Source of the DNA: Exilibacterium tricleocarpae
Lineage (GTDB): Bacteria; Pseudomonadota; Gammaproteobacteria; Pseudomonadales; Cellvibrionaceae
Direction: 5' to 3'
Length of the DNA: 64,000 bases
NCBI RefSeq assembly: GCF_007004655.1
Contig: NZ_ML660097.1
Coordinates: 124,001-188,000, forward strand
In this document: piece by piece, positions 9,184-18,117 of the stretch
Position numbering within the stretch: the stretch's first letter is position 1
Layout of the letters: every line of letters starts with the position of its first letter
Program-made: the position numbers and the translations under genes
Notes under the pieces: generated by a model
Databases searched by the model: none
What the model was told of the DNA's origin: nothing
What the model saw: only the letters and a program-made list of their open reading frames with translations

Positions 9184-9391
9184 TGTTTCGACAAATAAAT
9201 ATTTTCACCCAAAATGGGTTTTGGAGTCCCAGCCGACACGGTCTCGATCCGGGCATAGGCCTCCGTGAAAGGCCGTTAATACATCCATAGGCTCTTCGCC
9301 AGCATCCCTGCTGGCGAAGGTCCCGAAGACCTATGCCCGAATCGAGACCTAAGTGCCACCGAAATGAAAATGTTTTCTGGTCGAAGCACTA
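9181..9391. repeat. Palindromic MITE-like intergenic element, copy 1
   Basis: About 211 bases bounded by near-perfect terminal inverted repeats, TAGTGTTTCGAC at 9181-9192 and its complement with one mismatch at 9380-9391. A second nested pair, GGTCTCGATCCGGGCATAGG (9240-9259) and 9330-9349, matches 19 of 20. The centre is an 11-bp perfect hairpin CTTCGCCAGCA / TGCTGGCGAAG (9294-9304, 9309-9319) with loop TCCC. It contains no ORF. The first three bases are the stop codon of the HAD gene. Its right half, read on the minus strand, is closely similar to the sequence starting at 53970. Confidence 0.8.
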
Positions 9392-9465
9392 GGTTTTAGT
9401 GCCGGGCTTGTTGGCGCCATTGGGGCGCCGCCCGAACAGGTTTAACACAGTAGTGGAGAAAGGTT

Positions 9466-10449
9466 TTGGATAAGTGGAAAGCGTCGTCTTCGATCGACCC
9501 CAACGATGAGCACCGCGACTGGCGCTTGATCGAGTCGCTGGTCGGCGATGTGTTGCAGGAACAAAAGCGCGCCCGCAAGTGGGGTATTTTTTTCAAGTCA
9601 CTGACATTTATCTATTTGTTCGTGGTGTTGATTTTGTTTCTGCCCGGAGCCGGTATCAAACCGGGGCCCGATGCCGGTCAGCCGCATACGGCGCTGGTTA
9701 AGATCGAAGGTGTTATCGCCGCCGATCAAACCGCCAGTGCCAATGCAGTGGTGACCGGGCTGCGGGCGGCTTTTGAGAGCGAGCAGGCCAAGGCGGTTAT
9801 TGTCGCTATTAACAGCCCCGGCGGCAGCCCCGTGCAGGCCGGCTATATCTACGACGAAATAGCGCGCTTGAGAGAGCTGCACCCGGCGAAAACCGTCTAC
9901 GCCGTTATCGGCGACCTGGGGGCATCCGGCGGTTATTACGTGGCGGCGGCGGCGGACCAGATTTACGCCGATAAAGCCAGTCTGGTCGGCTCGATCGGCG
10001 TTACGGCGTCGGGCTTCGGGTTTGTCGACAGCCTGGAAAAACTGGGTGTCGAGCGCCGCCACTTTACTGCCGGCGACCACAAGGCGTTTCTCGATCCCTT
10101 CTCGCCGCTGAAGGAATCGGAGCGGATGTTCTGGCAGCAGGTGCTCGATAACACCCATCAGCAGTTTATCGAGGTGGTCAAACGCGGCCGCGGCGACCGG
10201 CTGCAGGTGCAGGACGATATGTTTTCCGGCCTGATCTGGAACGGCGAGCAGGCGCTGGAGCTGGGTTTGATTGACGGTCTGGGCAGCGCGGGGTTTGTGG
10301 CGCGGGAGGTGATCGGTGAGGAGGCGGTCGTGGATTATACTTATCGGCGTTCGCCGCTGGAGTCGCTGATCGGCAACCTCGGAATGTCGATTGGTCGCGG
10401 GGTGGGGCAGGCGTTGGGTCTGTCTTCGCAGCCGCTGCAGTTGCGGTAG
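9466..10449 (+). CDS. S49 family signal-peptide peptidase (SppA-like)
   Basis: A single-pass inner-membrane serine protease that degrades cleaved signal peptides and other membrane fragments. A cytosolic head of about 45 residues precedes one membrane segment (FIYLFVVLILFLP, about 47-60). The S49 domain follows with SPGGSPVQAG, the Ser nucleophile in GDLGASGGYY, SLVGSIGV, and the candidate general-base Lys in AGDHKAFLDPF. The length of 327 residues is that of the half-size (SppA36) form. The TTG at 9466 is preceded by GGAGAAAGG. It follows rluC and the HAD gene as in Pseudomonas. Confidence 0.9.
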   Translation: MDKWKASSSIDPNDEHRDWRLIESLVGDVLQEQKRARKWGIFFKSLTFIYLFVVLILFLPGAGIKPGPDAGQPHTALVKIEGVIAADQTASANAVVTGLRAAFESEQAKAVIVAINSPGGSPVQAGYIYDEIARLRELHPAKTVYAVIGDLGASGGYYVAAAADQIYADKASLVGSIGVTASGFGFVDSLEKLGVERRHFTAGDHKAFLDPFSPLKESERMFWQQVLDNTHQQFIEVVKRGRGDRLQVQDDMFSGLIWNGEQALELGLIDGLGSAGFVAREVIGEEAVVDYTYRRSPLESLIGNLGMSIGRGVGQALGLSSQPLQLR

Positions 10450-10454
10450 GGGAG

Positions 10455-10630
10455 AGTAGTGATGGTTTTGTGCCAGTAGCGTAACTTGCAAGTGGCACCC
10501 CTCGCGGTGGCGGTGCCTCTAGAAATGGGAGTGGCACCATTCTAGGGGGACGCAACTGAAGTTACGTCCCCGCACCGTGCCGCCGGAGGCGGTGCCATTG
10601 GGAAATATGCCATTTAAAGGAAAGGGCTTA
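10455..10630. repeat. Imperfect inverted-repeat DNA between sppA-like gene and maf
   Basis: The gap contains several interleaved imperfect palindromes: GTAACTTGCAAGTGGCACC near the left, CTGAAGTTACG on the right, and GGCGGTGCC repeated. It carries the AGTGGCAC motif also seen in the palindromic elements at 9.2, 19.2 and 54.0 kb, so it may be a decayed relative. No gene is present. Confidence 0.35.
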
Positions 10631-10638
10631 TACCCGGA

Positions 10639-11223
10639 CTAAACCACCACCGGGTCCACTCCCTCCGCCATCAACATATCACACAGGGCAATCAATGGCA
10701 GCCCGACCAGGCTGCTGTAGTCTTCCCCCATTAACCGGGTAAACAGCGAAATCCCCAACCCCTCGACTTTAAAACTGCCGGCACAGTCATAGGGCTGCTC
10801 CCGCCGCAAGTAATGTTCGATCTGCAGGTCTGTCAGTTGCCGGAATTCCACCTCAAAGGGCACACAGGTGATCTGTTCCCCACCACTGCCGCTGTTCAGC
10901 AGGCACAGCCCGGTATGAAAGGTCACCCGTCGCCCGCGGCAGGCCCGTAGCTGGCTGACCGCGGTCCGGTGGTCGAGGGGCTTGGTCAGGACTTCTCCGC
11001 CCAGTTCCGCCACCTGGTCCGAACCGATGACCAGGGCCTGGGTATAACGACCCGCCACCGCTTCGGCCTTGGCCCGGGCCAGGCGGCTGACCAGTACGGC
11101 CGGTGGTTCCCCCGGTAGCGGGGATTCGTCGATGGCGGGGGACTCTGAGGTAAACGGCAGCCCGAGCTGTCGCAATAGCTGTTGCCGGTAGGGGGAACTG
11201 GAAGCAAGTATCAACGGCAACAT
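10639..11223 (-). CDS. Maf-family nucleotide pyrophosphatase (YceF-type)
   Basis: Maf proteins hydrolyse non-canonical nucleoside triphosphates; the YceF branch prefers 7-methyl-GTP. The 194-residue protein opens with the Maf signature LILASSSPYRQQLL (about 4-17), then ESPAIDESPLPGE, the catalytic Asp segment ALVIGSDQVAEL, the conserved Lys in LTKPLD, and YDCAGSFKVEGLG with the family's AG-(F/Y)-E/K motif. The ATG at 11223 begins exactly at the conserved N-terminus. It is divergent from yceD, the E. coli arrangement. Confidence 0.92.
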   Translation of the reverse strand: MLPLILASSSPYRQQLLRQLGLPFTSESPAIDESPLPGEPPAVLVSRLARAKAEAVAGRYTQALVIGSDQVAELGGEVLTKPLDHRTAVSQLRACRGRRVTFHTGLCLLNSGSGGEQITCVPFEVEFRQLTDLQIEHYLRREQPYDCAGSFKVEGLGISLFTRLMGEDYSSLVGLPLIALCDMLMAEGVDPVVV

Positions 11224-11365
11224 AAAACACCCTGGTTTTGGCTCTGTAACGCCCTTGCGCCGGGCTCCTTGCTGTCGCGTTGCGACCGGCGGCGCTAGAG
11301 GCCGCACTATAACATCAAAAAAACGCCGAAAACCCTTGTTTTGTCTGTATTTTTATGGATTTCCT

Positions 11366-11394
11366 TTGACAGACCAGGGGCGGATGCCTATTAT
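11366..11394 (+). promoter_or_regulatory. Sigma-70 promoter for yceD-rpmF
   Basis: A near-consensus promoter: -35 TTGACA at 11366-11371, a 17-base spacer, and -10 TATTAT at 11389-11394. The predicted start of transcription (about 11401) falls at the yceD start codon at 11404. Confidence 0.75.
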
Positions 11395-11403
11395 TGCGCG
11401 CTT

Positions 11404-11985
11404 ATGTCGGATGCCCCCCAAAAACAGGTGCTGCCCAGGCGGATCGATCCCCGGAAGTTTGCCCAGCAAGGGGTAAATCTGGCCGGTGATATTGCGGTAT
11501 CGGACCTGGCGCGACTGACCGAGGCCAGCGTCGGTGACGGGCCCCCGGTGCGGGCTGCGCTGGCATTTGGTATCAATGAAGAAAAGGCCAGAACCCTGAC
11601 CGGCACCCTCGATGGCCAGGTGAACCTGGTCTGCCAGCGCTGCCTGGAACCGGTGGCCGTGCCTTTGCACTGTGCGCTGAACCTGGTGCTGGTGTGGGAT
11701 GAAGAGGATGCCAGGCAGTTGCCCAGGCGTCTGGACCCCTGGATTGTCGGCGAGGGCACGGCAGACCTCTACGAGGTGTTGGAAGAAGAGTTGTTGCTGG
11801 CGCTGCCGATGGTCGCTTATCACGCTGAGGCGTGTATTGACCCGGCTTTATTGTCCGGTGGCGAGGCCACCGGCGCAACGGGACAGGGCGGACAGAAAAA
11901 CGCCCGGTTTTCAGAGGCAAATCGGGAAGCTTCGGAATCAAACCCGTTTAAAGTCTTGGAGCAATTGAAAAAGACGCCGAAGTAG
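11404..11985 (+). CDS. yceD: YceD family 23S rRNA accumulation protein (DUF177)
   Basis: YceD is needed for normal 23S rRNA accumulation. The 193-residue protein has the family start LPRRIDPRKFAQQG and the paired cysteines VCQRCLEPV near residue 80. These are followed by the acidic D-WIVGEG-ADLYEVLEEELLLALPM segment characteristic of DUF177. It is directly upstream of rpmF, with which it is normally cotranscribed. The ATG at 11404 fits the homology but sits about three bases after the predicted transcription start, so the mRNA may be leaderless or a second promoter may lie upstream. Confidence 0.93.
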   Translation: MSDAPQKQVLPRRIDPRKFAQQGVNLAGDIAVSDLARLTEASVGDGPPVRAALAFGINEEKARTLTGTLDGQVNLVCQRCLEPVAVPLHCALNLVLVWDEEDARQLPRRLDPWIVGEGTADLYEVLEEELLLALPMVAYHAEACIDPALLSGGEATGATGQGGQKNARFSEANREASESNPFKVLEQLKKTPK

Positions 11986-12172
11986 GAGTGCGCCGAAACC
12001 CGGTGGCACACCGATACCAGTGCGAACTGAAACATCGGTGAACTGAAACATTGGTGAACTGAGACAAAGGTAAACCGACACTGAAGATATGCCGGCATCA
12101 GTTTACGTCGAAAACCGAGGCGTCCCGGCGGCAACCGTAAGACACAAAATTTGTGGTATATAGGAGCTCATC

Positions 12173-12355
12173 ATGGCTGTTCAACAAAACAAGAAGACCC
12201 GTTCCAGACGCGGTATGCGCCGGTCTCACGATTCACTGTCCGGCGCCAAACTGTCGATCGATCCGACCACTGGTGAGAAGCACCTGCGTCACCATGTGAC
12301 TGCCGATGGTTTTTACCGCGGCCGCAAAGTGGTGGAAACCGGTAACGAAGACTAA
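12173..12355 (+). CDS. rpmF: 50S ribosomal protein L32
   Basis: A small basic protein of the large ribosomal subunit, 60 residues, beginning [20 protein letters not shown] and containing [14 protein letters not shown], both diagnostic of L32. The zinc-binding cysteines of some L32 proteins are absent, as in other gammaproteobacteria. TAGGAGCTC ahead of the ATG supplies the ribosome site. It lies between yceD and plsX. Confidence 0.98.
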   Translation: MAVQQNKKTRSRRGMRRSHDSLSGAKLSIDPTTGEKHLRHHVTADGFYRGRKVVETGNED

Positions 12356-12402
12356 GTTACCCCTACCGGTCGCCGACGGGGCCGACAGGGTCGGTTGATA
12401 CC

Positions 12403-13455
12403 TTGTCCACCGATACGTTGTCTACAGAGTATCCGCCCACCGAGACCTGCATAGCGGTTGACGCTATGGGCGGCGATCTCGGTCCCGGCATTACCGTGCC
12501 CGCGACCCTCCAGGTAGCCCAAGCTCACCCCCATCTGCGTTTTGTACTGGTCGGCGAAGAGCATTCGCTGACCTCACTCCTGCCTGCCAATCCACCGTCC
12601 GGTATCTCTTTCGAGTACGCCGCCGACACCGTCGGCATGGGCGATAAACCCGCCTATGCGCTGCGCCACAAGCGTAATTCCTCGATGTGGCGAGCTTTGG
12701 AGATGGTCCAGTCCGGGCGCGCCCAGGCCTGTGTCAGCGCCGGTAACACCGGGGCGTTGATGGCGATGGGAAAATTCTTGCTCAATACGTTTCCGGGCAT
12801 CGACCGGCCTGCGATCTGCAAACCCGTACCCACAGAGAAAGGACACAGTTACCTGCTCGACCTCGGCGCCAATATCGATTGCCGGGCCGAACAATTGCTG
12901 CAGTTTGCCGTTATGGGGGCGGTGCTGGCGGCTGCGGTGGACGATAAGCCCGGCCCCAGTATCGGCCTGCTCAATATCGGCGCGGAAGCGATAAAAGGCG
13001 GCGAATCTATCCGCCTGGCCGCGGCGCTGTTGCACCGGCATCCGGGCCTGAACTATACGGGTTACGTCGAAGGTGACGGTATTTACCGCGGCGATGTGGA
13101 TGTGGTGGTCTGCGACGGTTTTGCCGGCAATGTGGCGCTGAAGGTGAGCGAGGGCGTCGCGCTGCTGCTCGCCGACCGGGTGCGCAAGATATTCACCGCC
13201 AACTGGTATAGTCGCCTGGTTGGCCAGTTGGCCCAGCCTCTGTTGCGAAAATGGCACACACAATTTGACCCCGCCCGCTATAATGGCGCCAGTTTTCTGG
13301 GGCTGCAGGGCATTGTGATCAAGAGCCACGGCGGGGCCGATCGGCGCAGCTTTCAGTTTGCCCTGGAAACTGCCCGGGATCAGGTGGAGCGGTCCATTCC
13401 AACGTTGATCAACGATCAGGTCGCGGCGCTGCAGGCGGCTGATAACGGCTATTGA
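12403..13455 (+). CDS. plsX: Phosphate acyltransferase PlsX
   Basis: PlsX converts acyl-ACP to acyl-phosphate, the donor for PlsY in phospholipid synthesis; it is a peripheral membrane enzyme. Recognisable segments are IAVDAMGGDLGPG (about 18-30), SAGNTGALMA, the GID-RP-I segment and LLDLGANIDC, and a VVCDGFAGNVALK motif near residue 240. The length of 350 matches the family. The start is uncertain: TTG at 12403 or TTG at 12418, both before conserved sequence. It is followed by fabD without a fabH gene between. Confidence 0.95.
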   Translation: MSTDTLSTEYPPTETCIAVDAMGGDLGPGITVPATLQVAQAHPHLRFVLVGEEHSLTSLLPANPPSGISFEYAADTVGMGDKPAYALRHKRNSSMWRALEMVQSGRAQACVSAGNTGALMAMGKFLLNTFPGIDRPAICKPVPTEKGHSYLLDLGANIDCRAEQLLQFAVMGAVLAAAVDDKPGPSIGLLNIGAEAIKGGESIRLAAALLHRHPGLNYTGYVEGDGIYRGDVDVVVCDGFAGNVALKVSEGVALLLADRVRKIFTANWYSRLVGQLAQPLLRKWHTQFDPARYNGASFLGLQGIVIKSHGGADRRSFQFALETARDQVERSIPTLINDQVAALQAADNGY

Positions 13456-13610
13456 CCCAGGCTTGGACCTCGGCTCGCCGCGGGTTGAAACGGCCACCGG
13501 ACAAAATGTGGATAGACATAAAAAGCCGTTATAAAAAGCGGGTCTAAAAAGTTCATAAAAGACTTAAAAGAGATTTAAAAAAGTCGATCAAACTAGAGTT
13601 GATAAACGAT

Positions 13611-14561
13611 ATGACGAGTAAAAATCTGGCGTTTGTATTCCCCGGGCAGGGCTCTCAGAAAATCGGCATGCTCGCCGATATGGCCGCGGCCTATCCACTG
13701 GTGCGCGAGACCTTTGCCGAGGCGGGTGAGGTTTTGGGTTACGATCTGTGGGATTTGGTGCAGACCGGCACCGAACAGGATATCAGTCTGACCGAGCGCA
13801 CCCAGCCGTTGCTGTTGAGCGCCAGTGTGGCGCTGTGGCGGGTCTGGCAGCAGCGCGGCGGCCCCGCGCCGCGCCTGCTCGCCGGACACAGCCTCGGCGA
13901 GTGGTCGGCGCTGGTCTGTGCCGGTGTGGTGGGGTTTGTCGACGCCGTAAGGCTGGTGCAACAGCGCGGCAAGTTTATGCAGGCGGCAGTGGCGCCGGGG
14001 GTGGGTGCCATGGCGGCTATCATCGGTTTGAATGACGACGCTATCGAGGCGGTCTGTAGCGAGGCCGCCGGGTCGGACGTGGTGGCTGCGGTAAACTTCA
14101 ACTCCCCCGGTCAGGTGGTGATTGCCGGCAATAAAGCGGCTGTCGATCGCGCCATTGCGCTGTGCAAAGAGGCCGGCGCCAAGCGTGCCATGCCGCTGCC
14201 GGTAAGTGCTCCCTTTCATACTGAACTGATGCGCCCGGCCGCCGAGCAGCTGGCACAGCAGATAGCGCAGACAGTATTTACGGCGCCGGCCATACCGGTG
14301 GTACACAATGTCCACGCGCGCACTGAAGCGGATGCCGAGAGTATCAAGAAACTGATGATCGAACAGATTTACAGTCCGGTGCGCTGGGTCGATTGTGTCA
14401 ACGCACTGGCGGCGGCCGGTATTGAAACCGCCGTTGAATGCGGGCCGGGCAAGGTGCTGGCAGGTCTCAATAAACGTATCCAGCGAGCTATCGTCACCGG
14501 TGCGGTGGACACACCGGCAGAGCTCGATAAAACGCTGGAAGTATTGTCAACAGCAGGGTGA
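13611..14561 (+). CDS. fabD: Malonyl-CoA:ACP transacylase
   Basis: FabD loads malonate onto acyl carrier protein for chain extension. The start region is AFVFPGQGSQKIGML, the nucleophile elbow GHSLGEW (Ser94) is followed by a Gln-Arg-Gly-(x)-Met segment (QQRGKFMQ), and the catalytic His is in PVSAPFHTELM (about 202). The ATG at 13611 gives 316 residues; a TTG at 13599 is a possible alternative. fabG follows after 7 bases. Confidence 0.95.
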   Translation: MTSKNLAFVFPGQGSQKIGMLADMAAAYPLVRETFAEAGEVLGYDLWDLVQTGTEQDISLTERTQPLLLSASVALWRVWQQRGGPAPRLLAGHSLGEWSALVCAGVVGFVDAVRLVQQRGKFMQAAVAPGVGAMAAIIGLNDDAIEAVCSEAAGSDVVAAVNFNSPGQVVIAGNKAAVDRAIALCKEAGAKRAMPLPVSAPFHTELMRPAAEQLAQQIAQTVFTAPAIPVVHNVHARTEADAESIKKLMIEQIYSPVRWVDCVNALAAAGIETAVECGPGKVLAGLNKRIQRAIVTGAVDTPAELDKTLEVLSTAG

Positions 14562-14568
14562 TAACGAC

Positions 14569-15312
14569 ATGAGTATTGCAGATAAAGTGGCGCTGGTGAC
14601 CGGCGCCAGTCGCGGTATCGGTGCGGCCATTGCCGATCAACTAGGCGCTGCCGGTGCCGTGGTGGTGGGTACGGCAACCAGCGCTGGCGGCGCTGAGAAA
14701 ATCAGCGCGCGCTTTGCCGACAAAGGCATAAAAGGCAGCGGTATGGTACTCGATGTGACCGATGCCGGCGCCGTTGCCGAATTGTTGCGCTCAATGCAAG
14801 AGCAGTACGGCGCGCCGCAGATACTGGTCAACAATGCGGGCATCACCAAAGACAATTTGTTGATGCGTATGGGAGAAGATGAGTGGTGCGATGTTATCGA
14901 CACCAATCTCAGTGCGGTGTACCGGTTGAGCAAGGCCTGCCTGCGGCAAATGATGAAAGCGCGCTGGGGGCGTATCATTAATATCAGCTCGGTGGTGGGT
15001 GCGATGGGTAACGCCGGCCAGTCCAACTACGCCGCCACCAAGGCGGGCGTGGCCGGGTTTGCGCGCGCCCTGGCAAAAGAGGTCGGCTCGCGCGGTATCA
15101 CCGTCAATACAGTGGCGCCCGGCTTTATCGATACCGACATGACCAAGGTGTTGCCCGCCGAGCAAAAAGACCTGATGCTGTCCCAGATTCCCCTGGGTCG
15201 CCTGGGCCAACCGGAGGAGATCGCGGCGGTGGTCTGTTTTCTGGCCGATGCCGCCGGCGGGTATATTACCGGTGAAACCATCCATGTGAACGGCGGTATG
15301 TATATGGCTTGA
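14569..15312 (+). CDS. fabG: 3-oxoacyl-ACP reductase
   Basis: NADPH-dependent reduction of 3-oxoacyl-ACP, second step of each elongation cycle. It is a 247-residue short-chain dehydrogenase. The nucleotide motif is TGASRGIG (11-18), NNAG is near residue 88, the catalytic Ser141, Tyr154 and Lys158 lie in NISSVVG and SNYAATKAG, and VAPGFIDTDMT follows. The ATG at 14569 lies 7 bases after fabD, implying one transcript. The family assignment is certain; the context makes it the housekeeping FabG. Confidence 0.96.
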   Translation: MSIADKVALVTGASRGIGAAIADQLGAAGAVVVGTATSAGGAEKISARFADKGIKGSGMVLDVTDAGAVAELLRSMQEQYGAPQILVNNAGITKDNLLMRMGEDEWCDVIDTNLSAVYRLSKACLRQMMKARWGRIINISSVVGAMGNAGQSNYAATKAGVAGFARALAKEVGSRGITVNTVAPGFIDTDMTKVLPAEQKDLMLSQIPLGRLGQPEEIAAVVCFLADAAGGYITGETIHVNGGMYMA

Positions 15313-15380
15313 TATTTGGGTTTAACTTGTTGTTTTATATGGATATTTTTCTTTGAAATAAAGATTTTTAGCCCAATGGA

Positions 15381-15409
15381 TTACAACGCGGCAAAAATCG
15401 ATGTAAAAT
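15381..15409 (+). promoter_or_regulatory. Sigma-70 promoter for acpP
   Basis: -35 TTACAA at 15381-15386, a 17-base spacer, and -10 TAAAAT at 15404-15409, about 100 bases upstream of acpP. A separate promoter fits the very high expression of acyl carrier protein. Confidence 0.6.
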
Positions 15410-15512
15410 GCGCGCTCGTGTTGGCCGCAGTAACCGAACGAAAACTAGAGCCGTTGACAAGGCTACCGGCCGCGGCGTAACCGAATTTAACGACTAGGAG
15501 TTAAAAAACACT

Positions 15513-15749
15513 ATGAGCAGCATTGAAGAACGCGTTAAGAAAATTGTTGCTGAGCAACTGGGCGTGAAAGAAGAAGAAGTAAAAAGTGAAGCGTCATTTG
15601 TTGAAGACCTGGGAGCGGATTCACTGGATACAGTGGAGTTAGTGATGGCGTTGGAGGAGGAATTTGAAACTGAAATTCCCGATGAAGAAGCCGAAAAAAT
15701 CACCACTGTGCAGTTGGCTATCGATTACATCAATCAAAACCTGGCGTAA
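15513..15749 (+). CDS. acpP: Acyl carrier protein
   Basis: ACP carries growing acyl chains on a phosphopantetheine arm. The 78-residue, strongly acidic protein begins [18 protein letters not shown] and has the attachment site [20 protein letters not shown] with Ser37. A strong TAGGAG precedes the ATG. It sits between fabG and fabF and is closed by a terminator, the standard layout. Confidence 0.99.
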   Translation: MSSIEERVKKIVAEQLGVKEEEVKSEASFVEDLGADSLDTVELVMALEEEFETEIPDEEAEKITTVQLAIDYINQNLA

Positions 15750-15781
15750 TTGTTTAGTCTCACCCGACTGACGTTTATTCT

Positions 15782-15826
15782 CGAAAGCCGTTCTATTGCA
15801 AAATAGTACGGCTTTTCATTTTTTAA
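15782..15826 (+). terminator. Rho-independent terminator after acpP
   Basis: Stem AAAGCCGTTCTATT / AATAGTACGGCTTT (one mismatch in 14) with loop GCAA, followed by TTCATTTTTT. It lies 35 bases after the acpP stop, so fabF probably has its own promoter or depends on read-through. Confidence 0.8.
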
Positions 15827-15944
15827 GCGGTGTGGACAGTGTGGCTGATTTGCAGGCGCGTCTATGGGTCCAACCGCTGTGTCGAGCCTCTGTGTAGAAC
15901 TTCTGTAGTGGATAACGGAAACGGTAAAAAACGGGAGGATACTT

Positions 15945-17183
15945 GTGTCGCGTAGAAGAGTAGTTGTTACTGGATTAGGCATGGTCAGCCCGTTGGGCAA
16001 TACCGTTGCCGACAGTTGGGCAGGTATTGTCAACGGCAAGAGCGGTGTGGCACCTATCGAAACATTCGACCCGTCAGCTTTCAGCACGCATTTTAGCGCC
16101 TCGGTAAAAAATCTGGCGCTGGATGAATACATGCCCGCTAAAGAAACCCGCAAGATGGACCCGTTTATTCAATACGGCATGGTAGCCGGGCTGCAGGCGG
16201 TTGCGGATTCGGGCCTGGAAGTCAACGAGGCCAATGCCGGGCGTATCGGCGCCGCCATCGGTTCCGGTATCGGCGGCATCGGCTCGATTGAAGACACGGC
16301 GCTGACCATCGAGCACAAGGGGCCGCGCCGTATTTCGCCGTTTTTTGTGCCCGGTGCCATCATCAATATGATTGCCGGCAATCTATCGATCAAGTACGGC
16401 TTCAAGGGGCCCAATGTGGCGGTCACCACTGCCTGTACCACCGGTACCCACTGCATCGGCTGGGCCGCGCGCATGATCATGTACGGCGAGGCCGACGCCA
16501 TGGTTGCCGGGGGGGCGGAAATGGCGACCACCCCGGTCGGACTTGGGGGGTTTGCCGCCGCTCGCGCCCTGTCCACCCGCAACGACGATCCGCAGGCGGC
16601 CAGCCGCCCATGGGACCGGGCGCGCGATGGATTTGTACTCGGTGACGGTGCCGGGGTGATGGTGTTGGAAGAATACGAACAGGCCCGTGCCCGCGGGGCG
16701 CGCATCTATGCCGAGCTGGCCGGCTTTGGTATGAGCGGCGATGCCTATCATATGACATCGCCGCCGGAGGACGGCGCCGGCGCCAGTCTGTCGATGCAGA
16801 ATGCCGTCGACGACGCGGGGGTCGCCCTGGAGGCCATCAATTATATCAACGCCCACGGCACCTCTACACCCGCCGGCGATGTCGCCGAGTGTCTGGCGAT
16901 CAAACGGATTATGGGTTCAGCGGTGGATCAGGTTGCGGTAAGTTCCACCAAATCCATGGTGGGACATTTACTGGGCGCGGCCGGGGCGATCGAAGCGATA
17001 TTCAGTGTGCTTGCGATTCGCGACCAGGTGGCGCCGCCGACCATTAACCTGGACGATCCGGACACCGGTTGTGATATCAATCTGGTGCCGCACACCGCTC
17101 AGGAAAGACCTATTGAAGCGGTGTTGTCGAACTCATTTGGCTTTGGCGGTACCAACGGCTCATTGATATTTCGCAGAGTTTGA
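15945..17183 (+). CDS. fabF: 3-oxoacyl-ACP synthase II
   Basis: FabF condenses malonyl-ACP with acyl-ACP, including the cis-unsaturated chains whose length it adjusts with temperature in E. coli. In this 412-residue protein the Cys-His-His triad is Cys164 ([12 protein letters not shown]), a His in [11 protein letters not shown] (about 304) and a His in [12 protein letters not shown] (about 341). The start is GTG at 15945 with GGGAGG seven bases upstream. Downstream of acpP, upstream of pabC as in E. coli. Confidence 0.97.
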   Translation: MSRRRVVVTGLGMVSPLGNTVADSWAGIVNGKSGVAPIETFDPSAFSTHFSASVKNLALDEYMPAKETRKMDPFIQYGMVAGLQAVADSGLEVNEANAGRIGAAIGSGIGGIGSIEDTALTIEHKGPRRISPFFVPGAIINMIAGNLSIKYGFKGPNVAVTTACTTGTHCIGWAARMIMYGEADAMVAGGAEMATTPVGLGGFAAARALSTRNDDPQAASRPWDRARDGFVLGDGAGVMVLEEYEQARARGARIYAELAGFGMSGDAYHMTSPPEDGAGASLSMQNAVDDAGVALEAINYINAHGTSTPAGDVAECLAIKRIMGSAVDQVAVSSTKSMVGHLLGAAGAIEAIFSVLAIRDQVAPPTINLDDPDTGCDINLVPHTAQERPIEAVLSNSFGFGGTNGSLIFRRV

Positions 17184-17244
17184 CGGCGGATCGATATCGG
17201 CACCGGGCTGGTTTCGGGCTCAGGTTTCTTTATAAACTGTTTTT

Positions 17245-18117
17245 ATGTCTGCATTCGCTCCTGTATTCCTCGTCAATGGCCGGCCCGGCGCCACACTCTC
17301 CCCGCTGGATCGCGGCTTTGCCTACGGCGACGGCGTGTTTGAAACCCTGATCCTGGACGGCGGTACGTTGCCGCTGTGGGACTACCATCAACAGCGCCTG
17401 CTGGCCGGTTGCGAATGCCTGGGCATCCCCCTGCCGCTATCTACACTGACGGCGCACAAGGATCAGTTGCTGGCGCTGGCGGCCCGCCATGCCGTTGATA
17501 CTGGTGTGGCGAAGCTGGTGGTGACTCGCGGAGAGGGGGGACGCGGCTATGCGACGCCCGCGGAGCCGACCCCCACGATCGTGGCGGGGCTCTACCCGCC
17601 GCCGGCGTATCCCGTGTCTCATTGCCGCACCGGTGTGCAAGTCCGTGTCTGCAACCAACGCCTGGGGACCAATCCGGCACTGGCCGGCCTCAAACATCTG
17701 AACCGGCTGGAGAATGTGCTGGCGCGGCGGGAGTGGACCGATACGGCGATAGCCGAGGGATTGTTGCTGGATCAAAACGGGCAGGTGATCGAGGCCACCG
17801 CCAGCAATGTGTTTATCGTCAAAGACGCTGCCCTGATCACACCGCGGCTGGACCAATGCGGTGTTGCCGGTGTCGCCCGGCGAATAATTATGGAAGTACT
17901 GGTGGCGCGTTTGACGCCGCCGGTGTCGCCGGTGCAGGAGGCGCGCTTGTCGCTCGAGATGCTGCGCGATGCCGATGAAATCTTTCTCTGCAACAGTGTT
18001 AACGGTATCTGGCCGGTGCTCGCCGTGGAGCAGTGGCACTATCCCCGCGGTCCGGTGACGGCGGCCCTGCAACAGTGCTTCGAAACCTATCTGGATGAAC
18101 GGCGGGCGCTAAGTTGA
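17245..18117 (+). CDS. pabC: Aminodeoxychorismate lyase
   Basis: A PLP enzyme that releases pyruvate from 4-amino-4-deoxychorismate to give p-aminobenzoate for folate. It is a fold-type IV protein of 290 residues with DRGFAYGDGVFET near residue 22, the PLP lysine at 150 in LKHLNRLENVLA, and the cofactor-phosphate segment EATASNVFIV. The stop overlaps the next start (TTGA), so translation is probably coupled to mltG. D-amino-acid and branched-chain aminotransferases share the fold; the position between fabF and mltG decides for PabC. Confidence 0.93.
   Translation: MSAFAPVFLVNGRPGATLSPLDRGFAYGDGVFETLILDGGTLPLWDYHQQRLLAGCECLGIPLPLSTLTAHKDQLLALAARHAVDTGVAKLVVTRGEGGRGYATPAEPTPTIVAGLYPPPAYPVSHCRTGVQVRVCNQRLGTNPALAGLKHLNRLENVLARREWTDTAIAEGLLLDQNGQVIEATASNVFIVKDAALITPRLDQCGVAGVARRIIMEVLVARLTPPVSPVQEARLSLEMLRDADEIFLCNSVNGIWPVLAVEQWHYPRGPVTAALQQCFETYLDERRALS

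Noticed and set aside
9598-10491. 297-codon minus-strand frame opposite the sppA-like gene
   Set aside because: The plus-strand S49 peptidase accounts for the region; the antisense frame has no recognisable domain.
12574-13497. 307-codon minus-strand frame opposite plsX
   Set aside because: Antisense shadow of a certain gene in GC-rich DNA.
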